Source: Paenibacillus sp. FSL H8-0048
Lineage (GTDB): Bacteria; Bacillota; Bacilli; Paenibacillales; Paenibacillaceae
DNA length: 64,000 nucleotides
Direction of reading: 5' to 3'
Assembly (NCBI RefSeq): GCF_038002825.1
Contig: NZ_JBBODF010000001.1
Coordinates: 2,976,001 to 3,040,000 of the forward strand
Positions within the stretch are counted from its first letter, which is position 1; every line of letters begins with the position of its first letter. A program made the translations under genes and the position numbers. This document shows, piece after piece, positions 41,239-52,185 of this stretch. The notes beneath the pieces are model-generated. The model worked only from the letters and a program-made list of their open reading frames with translations. It had not been told where the DNA came from and did not search any database.

Positions 41239-44200
41239 CTACATTTTCTTGCGGGCATTGAATCTTCTGGACAGTACAAATCCCAGAATAATCAATCCGC
41301 CGCCAGTCAGATACAGCGGGAGAGGACTTTCTTCTCCGGTCTGTGGAAGTTTGCCGGGAAGTCCGCTGTTGTTGCCTTTGTCAGTTGGTTCAGTAACCGT
41401 GCCCTTAGGCACTTCATCAACACCAACCTCAATTGTAATCTCTTCCTCATTGCCGTCTTCATCCGTAACGACAATTGTGAATTTATCCTTGCCGGTGTAG
41501 CCTGGATCTGGTGTATACGTCCATTTGCCATCCGGTGTAATAGTTACCGTACCATGCGCCGGCTCTTCGCCGATGCTAGGGATACCTCCCAGCGGAATCT
41601 CGCCGTCGATAGGCACTTCCTCAATCGTAGTCACCTGTGTGGCTTGCGGCGTTGGAGTGCTAACCGTTCCAGGCTGCTCCGGTGTTACTGCTGGCGTCAC
41701 CTGTGGTGTTGCTGTTACTCCTGGCGTACTTGATGCAGCCGGAGTTGCCGTTGGTGCTGGCGTCACCGATGGTGTCGGCGTTGGTGTACCGATAACTCCA
41801 GGAATGCTTGATGGTACAGGTGTCGGTGTATAATACACCGGCGGTGATGTTGGCACTGGTGTTGCTGTTGGTTCTGTAACTGGCTTCGGTGTTGCTGTTG
41901 GTGTCACCGGCGTTGGTGTCGGTGTCGATTCTGCCGGCGGTGTGGTTACCTTTTGGTTAGTAATCGGCAACAGCACTTTTTGCACACCGGAATCAATTGT
42001 CACAGGATGCTCTGTTACGCTCAGAACATAACCTTCCGGAGCTGTAATTTCCTTCAGAATATAATTTCCCAGCTTCAGCGATGTGAATACCAGTTCACCA
42101 TTTGCATCTGTTTTTCCGCTGACCACCAATTTTTTGGCGGAATCATACAGTCCGAACTCTGCTCCTGCAAGCTTCTTGTTCGTATCCTCACCAGCAACCT
42201 TCGTTACTTTGAGCGAACCAAGGATTTCAACCGGAATCAGTTTGTTCGTAATTGGCGCAAGTACCTTCTGTACGCCGGAATTGATTGTTACAGTCTGCTC
42301 TGTTGCATTCAGAACATAACCGGCAGGGGCAGTAAGCTCCTTCAGGGTGTAGGTTCCGAGCTTCAGCGATTTGAATTCCAATACGCCGTCAGCGTCTGTT
42401 TTACCACTTGCCACTAATTTCTTAGCGGAATCATACAGCGCGAACTCTGCACCCTCCAGCTTCTTGCTGGTATCCTGCTCAGCCACCTTAGTCAGCTTGA
42501 GTGAACCAAAGACTTCGGCTGGAATCTGTTTGTTCGTGATTGGGGCCAATATCTTTTGTACACCGGAGTCAATCGTTACGGTATGCTCTGTCTCATCCAG
42601 CACATAACCAACCGGAGCAGTAAGCTCCTTCAGGGTATACGTTCCGAGCTTCAGCGATTTGAACTCCAATACGCCGTCAGCGTCTGTTTTTCCGCTTGTC
42701 ACAAGCTTCTTGGTGGAATCATACAATCCGAATTCTGCGTCTTTCAGCTTCTTGCCCGCATCCTCCTGCGCAATCTTAGTGATCTTCAGTGAGCCGAAGA
42801 CTTCGGCAGGAATCAGTGCGTTAGTCACGGTAACTTTTTTCTCTTGTGATGGATCAATGGTCACATTAATCACTTTAGAATCCAGGACATAACCGGCAGG
42901 GGCTGTTTTCTCTTTCAGGGTATACTCCCCGCCCTTAAGCTTGGTGAACTCCAGTTCACCCTTGGCATCGGTTGTTTTCGTTCCTACCAGTGCACCCTGG
43001 GAGTTAAACAATTCGAATACTGCACCTTCCAGCTTCTTGGAGGAATCATTCACATCCATCTTGGTCAGCTTGAGTGAACCGAAGAAATCATTCTTGACGG
43101 TTAGCTGCACCGCCGTGGACGAATTAATCGTCACCTTAATCTCAGAGCTGTCCAGTGAATAGCCAACCGGCGCTTTGGTTTCTTTCAGTACATATTTACC
43201 AGCCTTAAGATTTGTAAAAGTCAGGGTTCCGTCTTCTGCAGAAGTCTGTTTTTGAGTCTCCTTCAGTTCAGTTCCAATTATCCGTGAGAGTGCGAACTCA
43301 GCGCCTTTAAGTTTTTCATCACCGGCCTGATTGGTTTTGGTAACTATTAGCGAGCCTTTTACACCACTACCTGTACCGGATGTATCTACAATTTGAATGC
43401 TCTTGTCAGAAGTAACAGGTTTTGTAATCTGACTTACACCGTCACCGCTAAACGAGATTTCATTTTTCAGCTGTACATTATTTCCTGCCTCAGTTACAAC
43501 CGTCTGATAAGTCAGAATATATGGTTTGCTGATTGTGTTCAGGAAGACAAGCTCGAAGCTTTCTTTACCGTCTGTGCCGGTTTTGAAGGTAAGGGTGTAA
43601 TCAACATCCTTCTTCAATTCATAACCTTGGTTTCCTGCATTCCCCTGCTGATCGACAGTTGTCTCAAAGAGATGGAAGCTGTCCGGCAAAAGCACCTGAT
43701 TTGCGCTAGGTTTATCTACCAGTTTAACATTTTTGACAACGGACTGGTTCGCGTTGATGACCACTTTCCAGTTCAGAAGAGTCTGATCATTGTTATCTTG
43801 GGTAAAGCCTTTGGCTACATATTGTCCGCCCTTAGGAATGGTTACTGTGACTTCCAGAGGCTCTGATACAGCCTTGTTGTCCTTATCGTACAAGGTAGCT
43901 GTATTCTTAACCTGTTCTTTATTTACATCACTGCCAATGAATTCTGTACTAAAGACTACATAGAATGCATAATCCACCGGGTCTTTGAATTTGACTGTCA
44001 GCTTCGTGTCGGTAACATTAAGCGTGTATTCGGAAGCGTCTATCACAGCCCCCTTCGTATGTTCCCCGTCTTTTCCATAGTTCATCTTGTAAACTACTGC
44101 AGTTACGCTAGTTGCTTTCTGGCCTTCAGGAATTGTATCTACTAGCGTAGCCCCTGCTGCCAGTACACGTTTATTATAGTTAGCCCCAACTGTCCAGGTA

Positions 44201-46071
44201 AGCTGCTTGGTATTTACATCGTATACACCAGTCTTCTTACCGTTGTTTTTGACTTCATCCCGCGGATTAAAGGTTGCATCACCCTTAATGGTGTGATCCT
44301 TGTCGTTAGCATCCTTCCAATCGAGCTGTGCGGTGTTCTTGAAGCTGGTTGCACCACTCTGCAATTTGTAATAGTCAAAACTGGTCGAATACGTCACCGT
44401 AAACGGCTTATCAATAGCCTTCGAGAATGTGATGGTGAATCCGGCGCCTTGGGCATAATCCGTTCCGTTAGGTGTAATCGTATAATCTGAGCTGTTTATA
44501 GCTGGTGTCGAGGTAATTGTGATTGGCTCGATTAATTTCAACCCGCCATTATCAAAAGTATCCTTCAATACCAGATTCTTCATCACTTTAGAATCTTTGT
44601 TTACCTCGATGGTCCATTTTACTGTCTTGTTCAAATAGTCTACATCAGCGACTTTTTTCTCCACGATGCGCTGGTTAATATCACGTGTAGCCCATTTGGT
44701 CTCGCCGTTGTAGGTCACATCATTGCGGATGGTTTCCGTATATCCGTATACACGATCTTTGACTTTGGTTTTATATTTAATTTTATATGCAGTATTGATA
44801 TCGTTGTTAAATTGCAGTTTGAAACCCGTCTTGCCCGTTTTGTCGGTCAAAGGCGAGGTTAGAGTATAATCGGGTCCTTCATTGATAGGAGTCCCGCTTC
44901 CTACTTCTTTTCCGTCTTGATCCAATTGAATTTTGTATACGACTAATGAACCTTCAACTAATTTTTGGGAATCATTAAAATAATCCAGCAACACCGCATT
45001 AGCGGATGTAATGGTCTGTTCATTATAGTTGAACTGGATCTCCCAAGGAATGGTCTCATCCGCAGGATCAAAATTCCCCGCAGTCTTCTTCAGCGGAAGT
45101 CCGCGCACAATATCAACCGTCTTGGAAGAACTCTTATCGATTCCTTCACCAGTAAGCTTAGCGGTATTGGTGAAACTTTTAACCGCTGTATCTGTAATCT
45201 TCGTCGAAAATTTCACACGATACGCATCTGTAATGGTGTTTGTGAACTTCAGGTTCAAGCTGCTTGCCGTACTTCCTGAAGCATCATATTGATCCGAACT
45301 GATCTTCCCTTGTTGCGATGTATTCCCTTGGACATCCACTGCAAGCTTATAGACCTCAATTGAACTTAGGTCAAGCTCCAGTCCTGCCAGAAGAGAGTCC
45401 GTAACGACCGCTTTATATACTTCATCCTGCACAGTATTTACATCAACGGTCCAGAGAATGCTGGACGGATTGTATTTTTGCGGCTGTGGAATTCCGTCCT
45501 TGGTAATGCTGGTGCCGCCCTTAGGATGGACTTTAATAACAATCGTATTATTCAGGTTCCCGGCAATCGGGAATAACAGCTCCTGAGTCGTAGTTCCAGT
45601 GACTTTGGTGGAGCTAAGTTTGGACGTCACATTAAAAGTACCGCCTACATTAAACAAGCCTTCGATTTCACTATTAAATGTAAGCACCACTTTGTTATCT
45701 GTGCCTACCGCATAGGTCCCGATACTGCCTGACTCCACTCCATCGTAGAGTAATTTACCCGAGTAATTTTTATCGATGGCTAACTGGGAAGGCAACTGAT
45801 ATACGAATGTATCTCCACCCTTGTAGCCATGTGCCCCAGTATCAGGGTCCGTTACTGGAAGCTTGAAGGTCAAGCCTACTTTAACCTCCGAATCAAGCTT
45901 ATAGACACTATCCGTGACCTGTGTGCCATTCTCATACACGGCCATCGTAACACTGGTGATGATACTGTCCGTCCCATCTGCCTTAACCTTGGTCATGAAC
46001 CCGAAACCGTTGGCAAACTGTGTAATGAGCATTACAACAACCAACCAGGCGCCTATCGTCTTTTTCTTCAT
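41239..46071 (-). CDS. LPXTG cell-wall-anchored adhesin with CnaB/SpaA repeats
   Basis: 1610-residue surface protein. Signal peptide about 1-32 (MKKKTIGAWLVVVML, cleavage after VKA). Residues about 35-185 look like an SdrG/Cna-type adhesion domain; about 185-900 hold five modules of about 150 residues with repeated W-x-V-x-VN and KNTA segments. Five SpaA/CnaB domains follow (about 904-1375), each with the xTK lysine, LKE glutamate and a terminal N, as in spontaneous isopeptide bonds. A Thr/Pro stalk (about 1376-1475), a cadherin-like domain (about 1500-1550), LPQTG at 1575, hydrophobic helix and RRFNARKKM tail complete it. No sortase gene in the window. ATG at 46071 chosen for the signal peptide. 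Confidence 0.92.
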   Translation of the reverse strand: MKKKTIGAWLVVVMLITQFANGFGFMTKVKADGTDSIITSVTMAVYENGTQVTDSVYKLDSEVKVGLTFKLPVTDPDTGAHGYKGGDTFVYQLPSQLAIDKNYSGKLLYDGVESGSIGTYAVGTDNKVVLTFNSEIEGLFNVGGTFNVTSKLSSTKVTGTTTQELLFPIAGNLNNTIVIKVHPKGGTSITKDGIPQPQKYNPSSILWTVDVNTVQDEVYKAVVTDSLLAGLELDLSSIEVYKLAVDVQGNTSQQGKISSDQYDASGSTASSLNLKFTNTITDAYRVKFSTKITDTAVKSFTNTAKLTGEGIDKSSSKTVDIVRGLPLKKTAGNFDPADETIPWEIQFNYNEQTITSANAVLLDYFNDSQKLVEGSLVVYKIQLDQDGKEVGSGTPINEGPDYTLTSPLTDKTGKTGFKLQFNNDINTAYKIKYKTKVKDRVYGYTETIRNDVTYNGETKWATRDINQRIVEKKVADVDYLNKTVKWTIEVNKDSKVMKNLVLKDTFDNGGLKLIEPITITSTPAINSSDYTITPNGTDYAQGAGFTITFSKAIDKPFTVTYSTSFDYYKLQSGATSFKNTAQLDWKDANDKDHTIKGDATFNPRDEVKNNGKKTGVYDVNTKQLTWTVGANYNKRVLAAGATLVDTIPEGQKATSVTAVVYKMNYGKDGEHTKGAVIDASEYTLNVTDTKLTVKFKDPVDYAFYVVFSTEFIGSDVNKEQVKNTATLYDKDNKAVSEPLEVTVTIPKGGQYVAKGFTQDNNDQTLLNWKVVINANQSVVKNVKLVDKPSANQVLLPDSFHLFETTVDQQGNAGNQGYELKKDVDYTLTFKTGTDGKESFELVFLNTISKPYILTYQTVVTEAGNNVQLKNEISFSGDGVSQITKPVTSDKSIQIVDTSGTGSGVKGSLIVTKTNQAGDEKLKGAEFALSRIIGTELKETQKQTSAEDGTLTFTNLKAGKYVLKETKAPVGYSLDSSEIKVTINSSTAVQLTVKNDFFGSLKLTKMDVNDSSKKLEGAVFELFNSQGALVGTKTTDAKGELEFTKLKGGEYTLKEKTAPAGYVLDSKVINVTIDPSQEKKVTVTNALIPAEVFGSLKITKIAQEDAGKKLKDAEFGLYDSTKKLVTSGKTDADGVLEFKSLKLGTYTLKELTAPVGYVLDETEHTVTIDSGVQKILAPITNKQIPAEVFGSLKLTKVAEQDTSKKLEGAEFALYDSAKKLVASGKTDADGVLEFKSLKLGTYTLKELTAPAGYVLNATEQTVTINSGVQKVLAPITNKLIPVEILGSLKVTKVAGEDTNKKLAGAEFGLYDSAKKLVVSGKTDANGELVFTSLKLGNYILKEITAPEGYVLSVTEHPVTIDSGVQKVLLPITNQKVTTPPAESTPTPTPVTPTATPKPVTEPTATPVPTSPPVYYTPTPVPSSIPGVIGTPTPTPSVTPAPTATPAASSTPGVTATPQVTPAVTPEQPGTVSTPTPQATQVTTIEEVPIDGEIPLGGIPSIGEEPAHGTVTITPDGKWTYTPDPGYTGKDKFTIVVTDEDGNEEEITIEVGVDEVPKGTVTEPTDKGNNSGLPGKLPQTGEESPLPLYLTGGGLIILGFVLSRRFNARKKM
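42000..42830 (-). repeat. Near-identical tandem CnaB/SpaA coding repeats
   Basis: The last three SpaA domains of the adhesin are encoded by about 288-bp units with long stretches of near identity, for example the GKTDADGVLEFKSLKLGTYT block present in two adjacent units. This is a substrate for recombination and length variation. Confidence 0.75.
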
Positions 46072-46470
46072 ATCACTATAACCTCTCTCTCTTTCTGCAA
46101 AATGATTGTTCCAGCGTCGCAAATACCGTTCCCGCCTGCTTCTTCCTGATCGTCCCCCTGTCACTAGTATGTATGTGGGCCTTCAATTTCGCTTTTACTG
46201 TACTTTCGTAACTTTACTTCCCGCCTCTGAACAATTTCTGAACAGATTATGAGATAAATTATAGATAATTAAAATATTAAATAATTTTATCGGCAAAAAA
46301 GTGGTTTCAAACGCAGAATATGAGGAATCAGCCTTTGTTTGTGAACTTTTTTTCACTTTTCCGACCCATCTTGTTCATTCTTTTTATACAAAAACTTGTT
46401 TCAAATCCTCTCCGGCTGGATTCTAAACCGGCATACGCTACGCAAAAAAAATTTCAGCATATTTTTGAGC
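46072..46470. other. AT-rich intergenic region upstream of the adhesin gene
   Basis: No gene seen. It holds two direct copies of CTGAACA 11 bp apart (46227-46233 and 46238-46244; TGTTCAG on the coding strand), a spacing typical of OmpR-family regulator sites, and an AT-rich stretch (46240-46300) that could hold the promoter. Confidence 0.4.
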
Positions 46471-46522
46471 AAAAAAAAGAAGCCTCCCCGGATAAATGAA
46501 CTGGTCCGGTGAAGCTTCTTTT
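46471..46522 (-). terminator. Terminator of the ilv-leu operon
   Basis: On the minus strand AAGAAGCTTCACCGG and CCGGGGAGGCTTCTT arms (with bulges), then TTTTTTT, directly after leuA. Confidence 0.85.
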
Positions 46523-46533
46523 AAAGAGTTGAA

Positions 46534-48075
46534 TTAGAGATTGGCATGCTCACGCTTGGTGTAGGTCTTGCGCTTCTCAATCAGCTTGTTCAGTGCATCC
46601 AAGTAGGCTCTGGCACTCGCTTCCAGAATATCGGTGCTAAGTCCGCGGCCCTGTGCAGCCACCTCGCCTTGCGAGAGCACGACATGTACCTCACCCTGAG
46701 CATCCTTACCTCTGCTGACGGCTTTGATCGAGTAATCGCCGAGTGTAACTTCTTCCCCTGTAGCCTGGTCAATGGCATTGTAGATCGCGTCTACCGACCC
46801 GTTGCCTTCGGCAACCGCCACAATTGGCTGCGGGTCCTGGCCGTGAATGATTACCTTGGCGGTTGGAGTTGCCTCATTGCCATACGTAACATAGATCGTC
46901 TGCAGGCTGAAGGTCTCCGGTGTATCGATCAGCTTCTCTTCCAGAAGCGCAAGGATATCCTCGTCCGAGACTTCTTTTTTCTTATCTGCGAGATCCTTGA
47001 ACTTGGCAAAAGCGGCATTGACCTCTTCCTCGGAAATGTCATAGCCCAGATCACTCAGCTTATCGCGGAAAGCGTGACGGCCCGAATGCTTGCCGAGCAC
47101 CAGCTTGCTTTCTTTAAGGCCGATCGTTTCCGGTGTCATAATCTCGTAGGTCGTCTTCTCCTTCAGCATACCGTCCTGATGAATCCCGGATTCATGAGCG
47201 AAGGCATTCGCACCGACAATCGCCTTGTTGCCCGGCACAACCATCCCTGTCAGCTTGCTGACGAGACGGCTGGTACGGGAGATTTCAGACAGCACCAGAG
47301 AGGTCTTGGCACCGAAATACTCACTGCGGGTCTCCAGCGCCAGAGCCACCTCTTCAATCGCTGTATTGCCGGCACGTTCCCCGATTCCGTTGATCGTACC
47401 CTCAATCTGGTCTGCACCATTCTGAATGGCAGCGAGGGTATTGGCCGTAGCCATCCCCAGATCATTATGACAATGGGCGCTAAGCTGTACCCGGTCGATA
47501 TCCGGTACTGTGTCCTTCAGGAACTTGAAGATGGCCCCGTATTCCGCCGGATTCAGGTACCCGACCGTATCTGGAATATTCACCACGTTCGCACCCTCGC
47601 GGATCGCCATCGCCACCATTTCAGCCATGAAATCACGCTCGGTACGGCCGGCGTCCTCCAGGGAGAATTCCAGCTTGGGAAAATACTTCTTGGCATAGCG
47701 GATCGCCGCTTGAGCCGTTTCCAGCACCTGCGACTTCTCCATGCGCAGCTTATGCTGACGGTGTATCGGCGAGGTTGCCAGGAAAATATGAATGCAAGGG
47801 TCCTGTGCCCCCTGCAGCGCTTCCTTGACCGCATCAATATCGCTCTCTCTGGAACGGGACAGACCGATTACAGTGACATTCTTAACCGCTCTGGCCACTG
47901 CGTTCACCGCAGCCAGATCTCCCGGCGAAGCGGCAGGAAAACCTGCCTCCATCCGGTCAATTCCCAGCTTCTCCAGCTGATAAGCGATTTCTACCTTCTC
48001 ACGCGTATTGAGGTTCACACCCGGCGACTGCTCCCCGTCACGCAGCGTCGTGTCGAACACATAAATTTTCCGCAT
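46534..48075 (-). CDS. leuA: 2-isopropylmalate synthase
   Basis: 513-residue enzyme condensing acetyl-CoA and 2-ketoisovalerate, the first step of leucine synthesis. The catalytic TIM barrel opens with FDTTLRDGEQSPGVNL and includes SAHCHNDLGMATANT and the signature INGIGERAGNTAIEE. A linker leads to the C-terminal leucine-binding regulatory domain (about 385-500). The ATG at 48075 follows AGGAGGTGCTC; a frame nine codons longer has no site. Last gene of the T-box operon, 107 bp after ilvC, with a strong hairpin in the gap. Confidence 0.96.
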   Translation of the reverse strand: MRKIYVFDTTLRDGEQSPGVNLNTREKVEIAYQLEKLGIDRMEAGFPAASPGDLAAVNAVARAVKNVTVIGLSRSRESDIDAVKEALQGAQDPCIHIFLATSPIHRQHKLRMEKSQVLETAQAAIRYAKKYFPKLEFSLEDAGRTERDFMAEMVAMAIREGANVVNIPDTVGYLNPAEYGAIFKFLKDTVPDIDRVQLSAHCHNDLGMATANTLAAIQNGADQIEGTINGIGERAGNTAIEEVALALETRSEYFGAKTSLVLSEISRTSRLVSKLTGMVVPGNKAIVGANAFAHESGIHQDGMLKEKTTYEIMTPETIGLKESKLVLGKHSGRHAFRDKLSDLGYDISEEEVNAAFAKFKDLADKKKEVSDEDILALLEEKLIDTPETFSLQTIYVTYGNEATPTAKVIIHGQDPQPIVAVAEGNGSVDAIYNAIDQATGEEVTLGDYSIKAVSRGKDAQGEVHVVLSQGEVAAQGRGLSTDILEASARAYLDALNKLIEKRKTYTKREHANL

Positions 48076-48103
48076 GCTGAGCACCTCCTGAAGATTGTCC
48101 ATA

Positions 48104-48148
48104 AACCCTCAAATGCGGCCCGCAAAATTACGGCCGCATCTGAGGGTT
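48104..48148 (-). other. Strong hairpin in the ilvC-leuA gap
   Basis: AACCCTCAGATGCGGCC pairs with GGCCGCATTTGAGGGTT (one or two mismatches) around a 12-base loop. No T-run follows, so transcript processing or stabilisation is more likely than termination. Confidence 0.6.
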
Positions 48149-48181
48149 ACCTATGGTTCATTGCAATTGTAAGTATATGAC

Positions 48182-49189
<1,008 letters not shown>

Positions 49190-49361
49190 TTAATTTGGGA
49201 CCCATCGTAAAGAGCGGGTGCTTCAAAAACACGTTGCATATTAGTCTTACTATATAATGACGCGTTCCTCAAGCCCCCGCTCTTTCGCGGGCAAGTCTGA
49301 GCTAATCTTAATAAATTAATGCACGCAAGCAGTAATTCGTTAAAGCTGTAAAATGTGACAA

Positions 49362-49841
49362 TCAGGCATTCCCGCGAATCATCGCAGTGACTCCGGTCCG
49401 TGACAGCTCCTTTATTCCATAAGGCTTAAGCAGCTCGATCATTGCATCAATCTTGGTGGTATCCCCAACTACCTGTACAAGCAGGCTGGTTGAGCCAATA
49501 TCTACTACAGAAGCACGGAAGGTTTCGACTACGCCCATAATCTCCGGCCGTTCTGACGGCTCTGCCTTCACCTTAATCAGTGCCAGCTCCCGGGCTACCA
49601 TTGGTTTGGCGCCCAGATCAACCACCTTGATTACATCAATCAGCTTGTACAGCTGCTTCTCAATCTGCTCCAGGGTATGCTGGTCACCCAATGTTACAAT
49701 TACCATCCGGGACAATCCGACCTCTTCGGATTGCCCCACCGTAATACTCTCAATATTGAAGCCGCGGCGGCCGAATAATCCGGATACCCGCTGCAGCACA
49801 CCAGGCTGGTCATTTACGAGCACAGCAATCGTATGTCTCAT
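49362..49841 (-). CDS. ilvN: Acetolactate synthase small (regulatory) subunit
   Basis: 159-residue ACT-domain regulatory subunit conferring valine feedback on IlvB. The N-terminal ACT domain reads RHTIAVLVNDQPGVLQRVSGLFGRRGFNIESI, with the second half ending LLKPYGIKELSRTG. Length is standard. The ATG lies six bases after the ilvB stop, with a weak GGGGGAT site inside the ilvB end, consistent with coupling. Also called ilvH. Confidence 0.94.
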   Translation of the reverse strand: MRHTIAVLVNDQPGVLQRVSGLFGRRGFNIESITVGQSEEVGLSRMVIVTLGDQHTLEQIEKQLYKLIDVIKVVDLGAKPMVARELALIKVKAEPSERPEIMGVVETFRASVVDIGSTSLLVQVVGDTTKIDAMIELLKPYGIKELSRTGVTAMIRGNA

Positions 49842-49846
49842 CACTG

Positions 49847-51598
49847 TTATTCATCCCCCATCAGCATTTGATCAATGGTAGAGCCTTGAGTTACCATCGG
49901 GTAGACATTCTCATCCTTTGGAACAACGAATTCTACCAGGACGGGTCCAGGTGTTTCCATGGCTTCTTTCCAGGCAGCGCCGGCTTCTTCCTTGGTGGTT
50001 GCCCGCAGTCCCTTCACGCCGTAAGCCTCAGCCAGCTTTACAAAATCCGGACTTCCCGCCAGATCAGTATAGCTGTAACGCTTCTCATAGATCAGGTTCT
50101 GCCACTGGCGGACCATTCCAAGCACCTGATTGTTAATAACCACAATTTTGACCGGGATATTATGAATCGCACAGATCGCCAGCTCCTGGGAGCACATCTG
50201 CATCCCGCCATCACCATTAATGGAGACAACCAGCCGCTGCGGATGAGCCATCTGTGCCCCAATCGCCGAAGGGAAGCCGAAGCCCATTGTTCCAAGGCCG
50301 CCTGAAGTAATCCAGGAGCGCGGATGATTGAACTTGTAATACTGTGCAGCCCACATCTGATGCTGGCCTACGTCAGTCGTCACAATAGCCTCACCTTTGG
50401 TGGTGTCATTGATCATCTGGATAACCCATTGCGGCTTCAGCTCGGTATCTGAATCCTTATACCGGAGCGGCTGCTCCAGCTTCCACTGGGCGATCTGCGT
50501 TCTCCAGGCATCTGCCTGCGAAGCACGCTTCACATCCGGGTTCAGCATCTCCAGCACCGTCTTCACATCGCCAACGATTGGAATATCCGGCGATACGTTC
50601 TTGCCGATCTCGGCAGGGTCGATATCGATGTGTACAATCTTTGCCTTAGGCGCAAAGCCGTCCAGCTTCCCGGTCACACGGTCATCGAACCGGGCGCCGA
50701 TATTGATCAGCAGGTCGCACTGCTGAATTGCATTATTAGCGGTATATGTGCCATGCATTCCCGGCATTCCCATCCAGAGATCCTCCGCGCTAGGATAACA
50801 GCCCAGACCCAGCAAGGTTGTAGTAATAGGAATCTCTGAACGCTTCACGAATTCATACATCGCCTCATGCGCTCCGGAGTAGATAACCCCGCCGCCTGCA
50901 ATGATGATCGGACGTTCGGAAGCAGCAATGGCCTTCACCAGCTTATCCAGCTGAAGCTTGTTAGGAACGGTACGCGGATTATAGCCGCGAAGGTTAACTC
51001 CCTGCTGCTGAACCGGCGTGAACAAGGTCTTAGCCGCGGATACATCCTTCGGAATATCAATCAGTACCGGACCCTTACGGCCCGTATTCGCAATATGGAA
51101 AGCTTCATGAATAACACGCGGCAGATCTTCAACATCCCGCACCAGATAGCTGTGCTTCGTAATCGGCATCGTGATCCCGGTAATATCCGCTTCCTGGAAC
51201 GCATCGGTACCGATCAGGCTGGAGAATACATTCCCGGTAATCACTACCAGCGGAACGGAGTCCATATACGCTGTAGCAATTCCGGTCACCAGATTGGTTG
51301 CTCCCGGACCTGAAGTCGCAATACATACGCCAGGCTTACCGCTCGCTCTTGCATACCCGTCAGCTGCATGGATCGCTCCCTGCTCGTGGCGTGTCAGAAT
51401 GTGTTTGAAATCCTCGAAGCCATAAAGCGCATCATAGATATAAAGTACAGCCCCGCCCGGATATCCGAATACCGTATCTACACCTTCAAGTACCAGGCTG
51501 CGAAGCAGGATCTCAGACCCCGATACCACCTCAGGATTCTTCCATTTCTCACGTAACTGCTCTATCGACCGCACTTCTTCCGGTAATTGCGCGCTCAT
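49847..51598 (-). CDS. ilvB: Acetolactate synthase large (catalytic) subunit
   Basis: 583-residue ThDP- and FAD-dependent enzyme making acetolactate and acetohydroxybutyrate. The N-terminal domain has [14 protein letters not shown] and the catalytic Glu region [17 protein letters not shown]. The ThDP motif begins NGDGGMQM and continues to [13 protein letters not shown]. Start ATG at 51598 behind GGGAGGAAT. First gene of the ilvB-ilvN-ilvC-leuA operon; the T-box leader precedes it, so expression should rise when the matching tRNA is uncharged. Confidence 0.96.
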   Translation of the reverse strand: MSAQLPEEVRSIEQLREKWKNPEVVSGSEILLRSLVLEGVDTVFGYPGGAVLYIYDALYGFEDFKHILTRHEQGAIHAADGYARASGKPGVCIATSGPGATNLVTGIATAYMDSVPLVVITGNVFSSLIGTDAFQEADITGITMPITKHSYLVRDVEDLPRVIHEAFHIANTGRKGPVLIDIPKDVSAAKTLFTPVQQQGVNLRGYNPRTVPNKLQLDKLVKAIAASERPIIIAGGGVIYSGAHEAMYEFVKRSEIPITTTLLGLGCYPSAEDLWMGMPGMHGTYTANNAIQQCDLLINIGARFDDRVTGKLDGFAPKAKIVHIDIDPAEIGKNVSPDIPIVGDVKTVLEMLNPDVKRASQADAWRTQIAQWKLEQPLRYKDSDTELKPQWVIQMINDTTKGEAIVTTDVGQHQMWAAQYYKFNHPRSWITSGGLGTMGFGFPSAIGAQMAHPQRLVVSINGDGGMQMCSQELAICAIHNIPVKIVVINNQVLGMVRQWQNLIYEKRYSYTDLAGSPDFVKLAEAYGVKGLRATTKEEAGAAWKEAMETPGPVLVEFVVPKDENVYPMVTQGSTIDQMLMGDE

Positions 51599-51669
51599 CA
51601 GTATTCCTCCCTTCAATCGTTCACATGCCTTAATATTTACGAACAGGCCGTAATTTCTCCCTGTTCAAC

Positions 51670-51723
51670 AAAAAAACCTTTCGCCTCCCACGCGCAGAAG
51701 AAGCGCGTGAGGGACGAAAGGTT
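51670..51723 (-). terminator. T-box terminator hairpin
   Basis: AACCTTTCG and CGAAAGGTT outer arms and ACGCGC/GCGCGT inner arms, followed by TTTTTTT on the minus strand, just downstream of the T-box sequence. Confidence 0.9.
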
Positions 51724-52032
51724 TAGCTTCCGTGGTACCACCCATGTTTGCATAACATCTCTCGATGATATGCCTTATCAGGATACAAAAATCCATCGAT
51801 GTAGGCAGGGCCCAAATCTTCGTAACCTGAAGTCCCTAACGCGGACCAAACGATTCCCCCTAATAATTCCACCGCTCTTGCTGATGGACCTTTCAGGGAA
51901 ACAGCTCCGAGGTGAGCTCGTATATAAGGGATTCTGGTGGAGGTTGCAGCAATTCCTCTCACTCTCTGAACAAAAGAGCCCTTAAAACTTCGTCCTCATC
52001 ATTGCCGATACATGTATGCTCGTTAAATGTTT
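51670..52032 (-). promoter_or_regulatory. T-box leader of the ilv-leu operon, probable Leu (CUC) specifier
   Basis: The conserved T-box bulge GGGTGGTACCACGG is at 51730-51743 on the minus strand, followed by the terminator. Upstream, a segment ACGAG-CTC-ACCTCGGAGC (about 51900-51925) has the usual specifier-loop form with CTC, a leucine codon, followed by A. An uncharged tRNA-Leu would stabilise the antiterminator and allow ilvB transcription. Confidence 0.88.
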
Positions 52033-52038
52033 AGACAC

Positions 52039-52067
52039 ATTATATGATTCCTCACACGGTTAGTCAA
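52039..52067 (-). promoter_or_regulatory. Promoter of the T-box/ilv-leu operon
   Basis: -35 TTGACT (52062-52067), 17-bp spacer and perfect -10 TATAAT (52039-52044), giving a leader of roughly 430 nt. Confidence 0.8.
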
Positions 52068-52185
52068 TACCCATCTGCGGGTTATACCTTAAATTCTTCA
52101 TAAAATCTTGTTCTATTCATGCCGGAACGCCCACACCGCCAGGGGCATATGATGTACGACAATGCGTGGAAAGGGGGCAATATTT

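Noticed and set aside
46546..48180. 544-codon plus-strand frame opposite leuA, and similar long frames opposite the M20 dipeptidase (20490-21701), ABC-F (15929-17200) and aldo/keto reductase (35906-36682) genes
   Set aside because: Antisense shadows of well-recognised genes with no ribosome binding sites and no recognisable domains.
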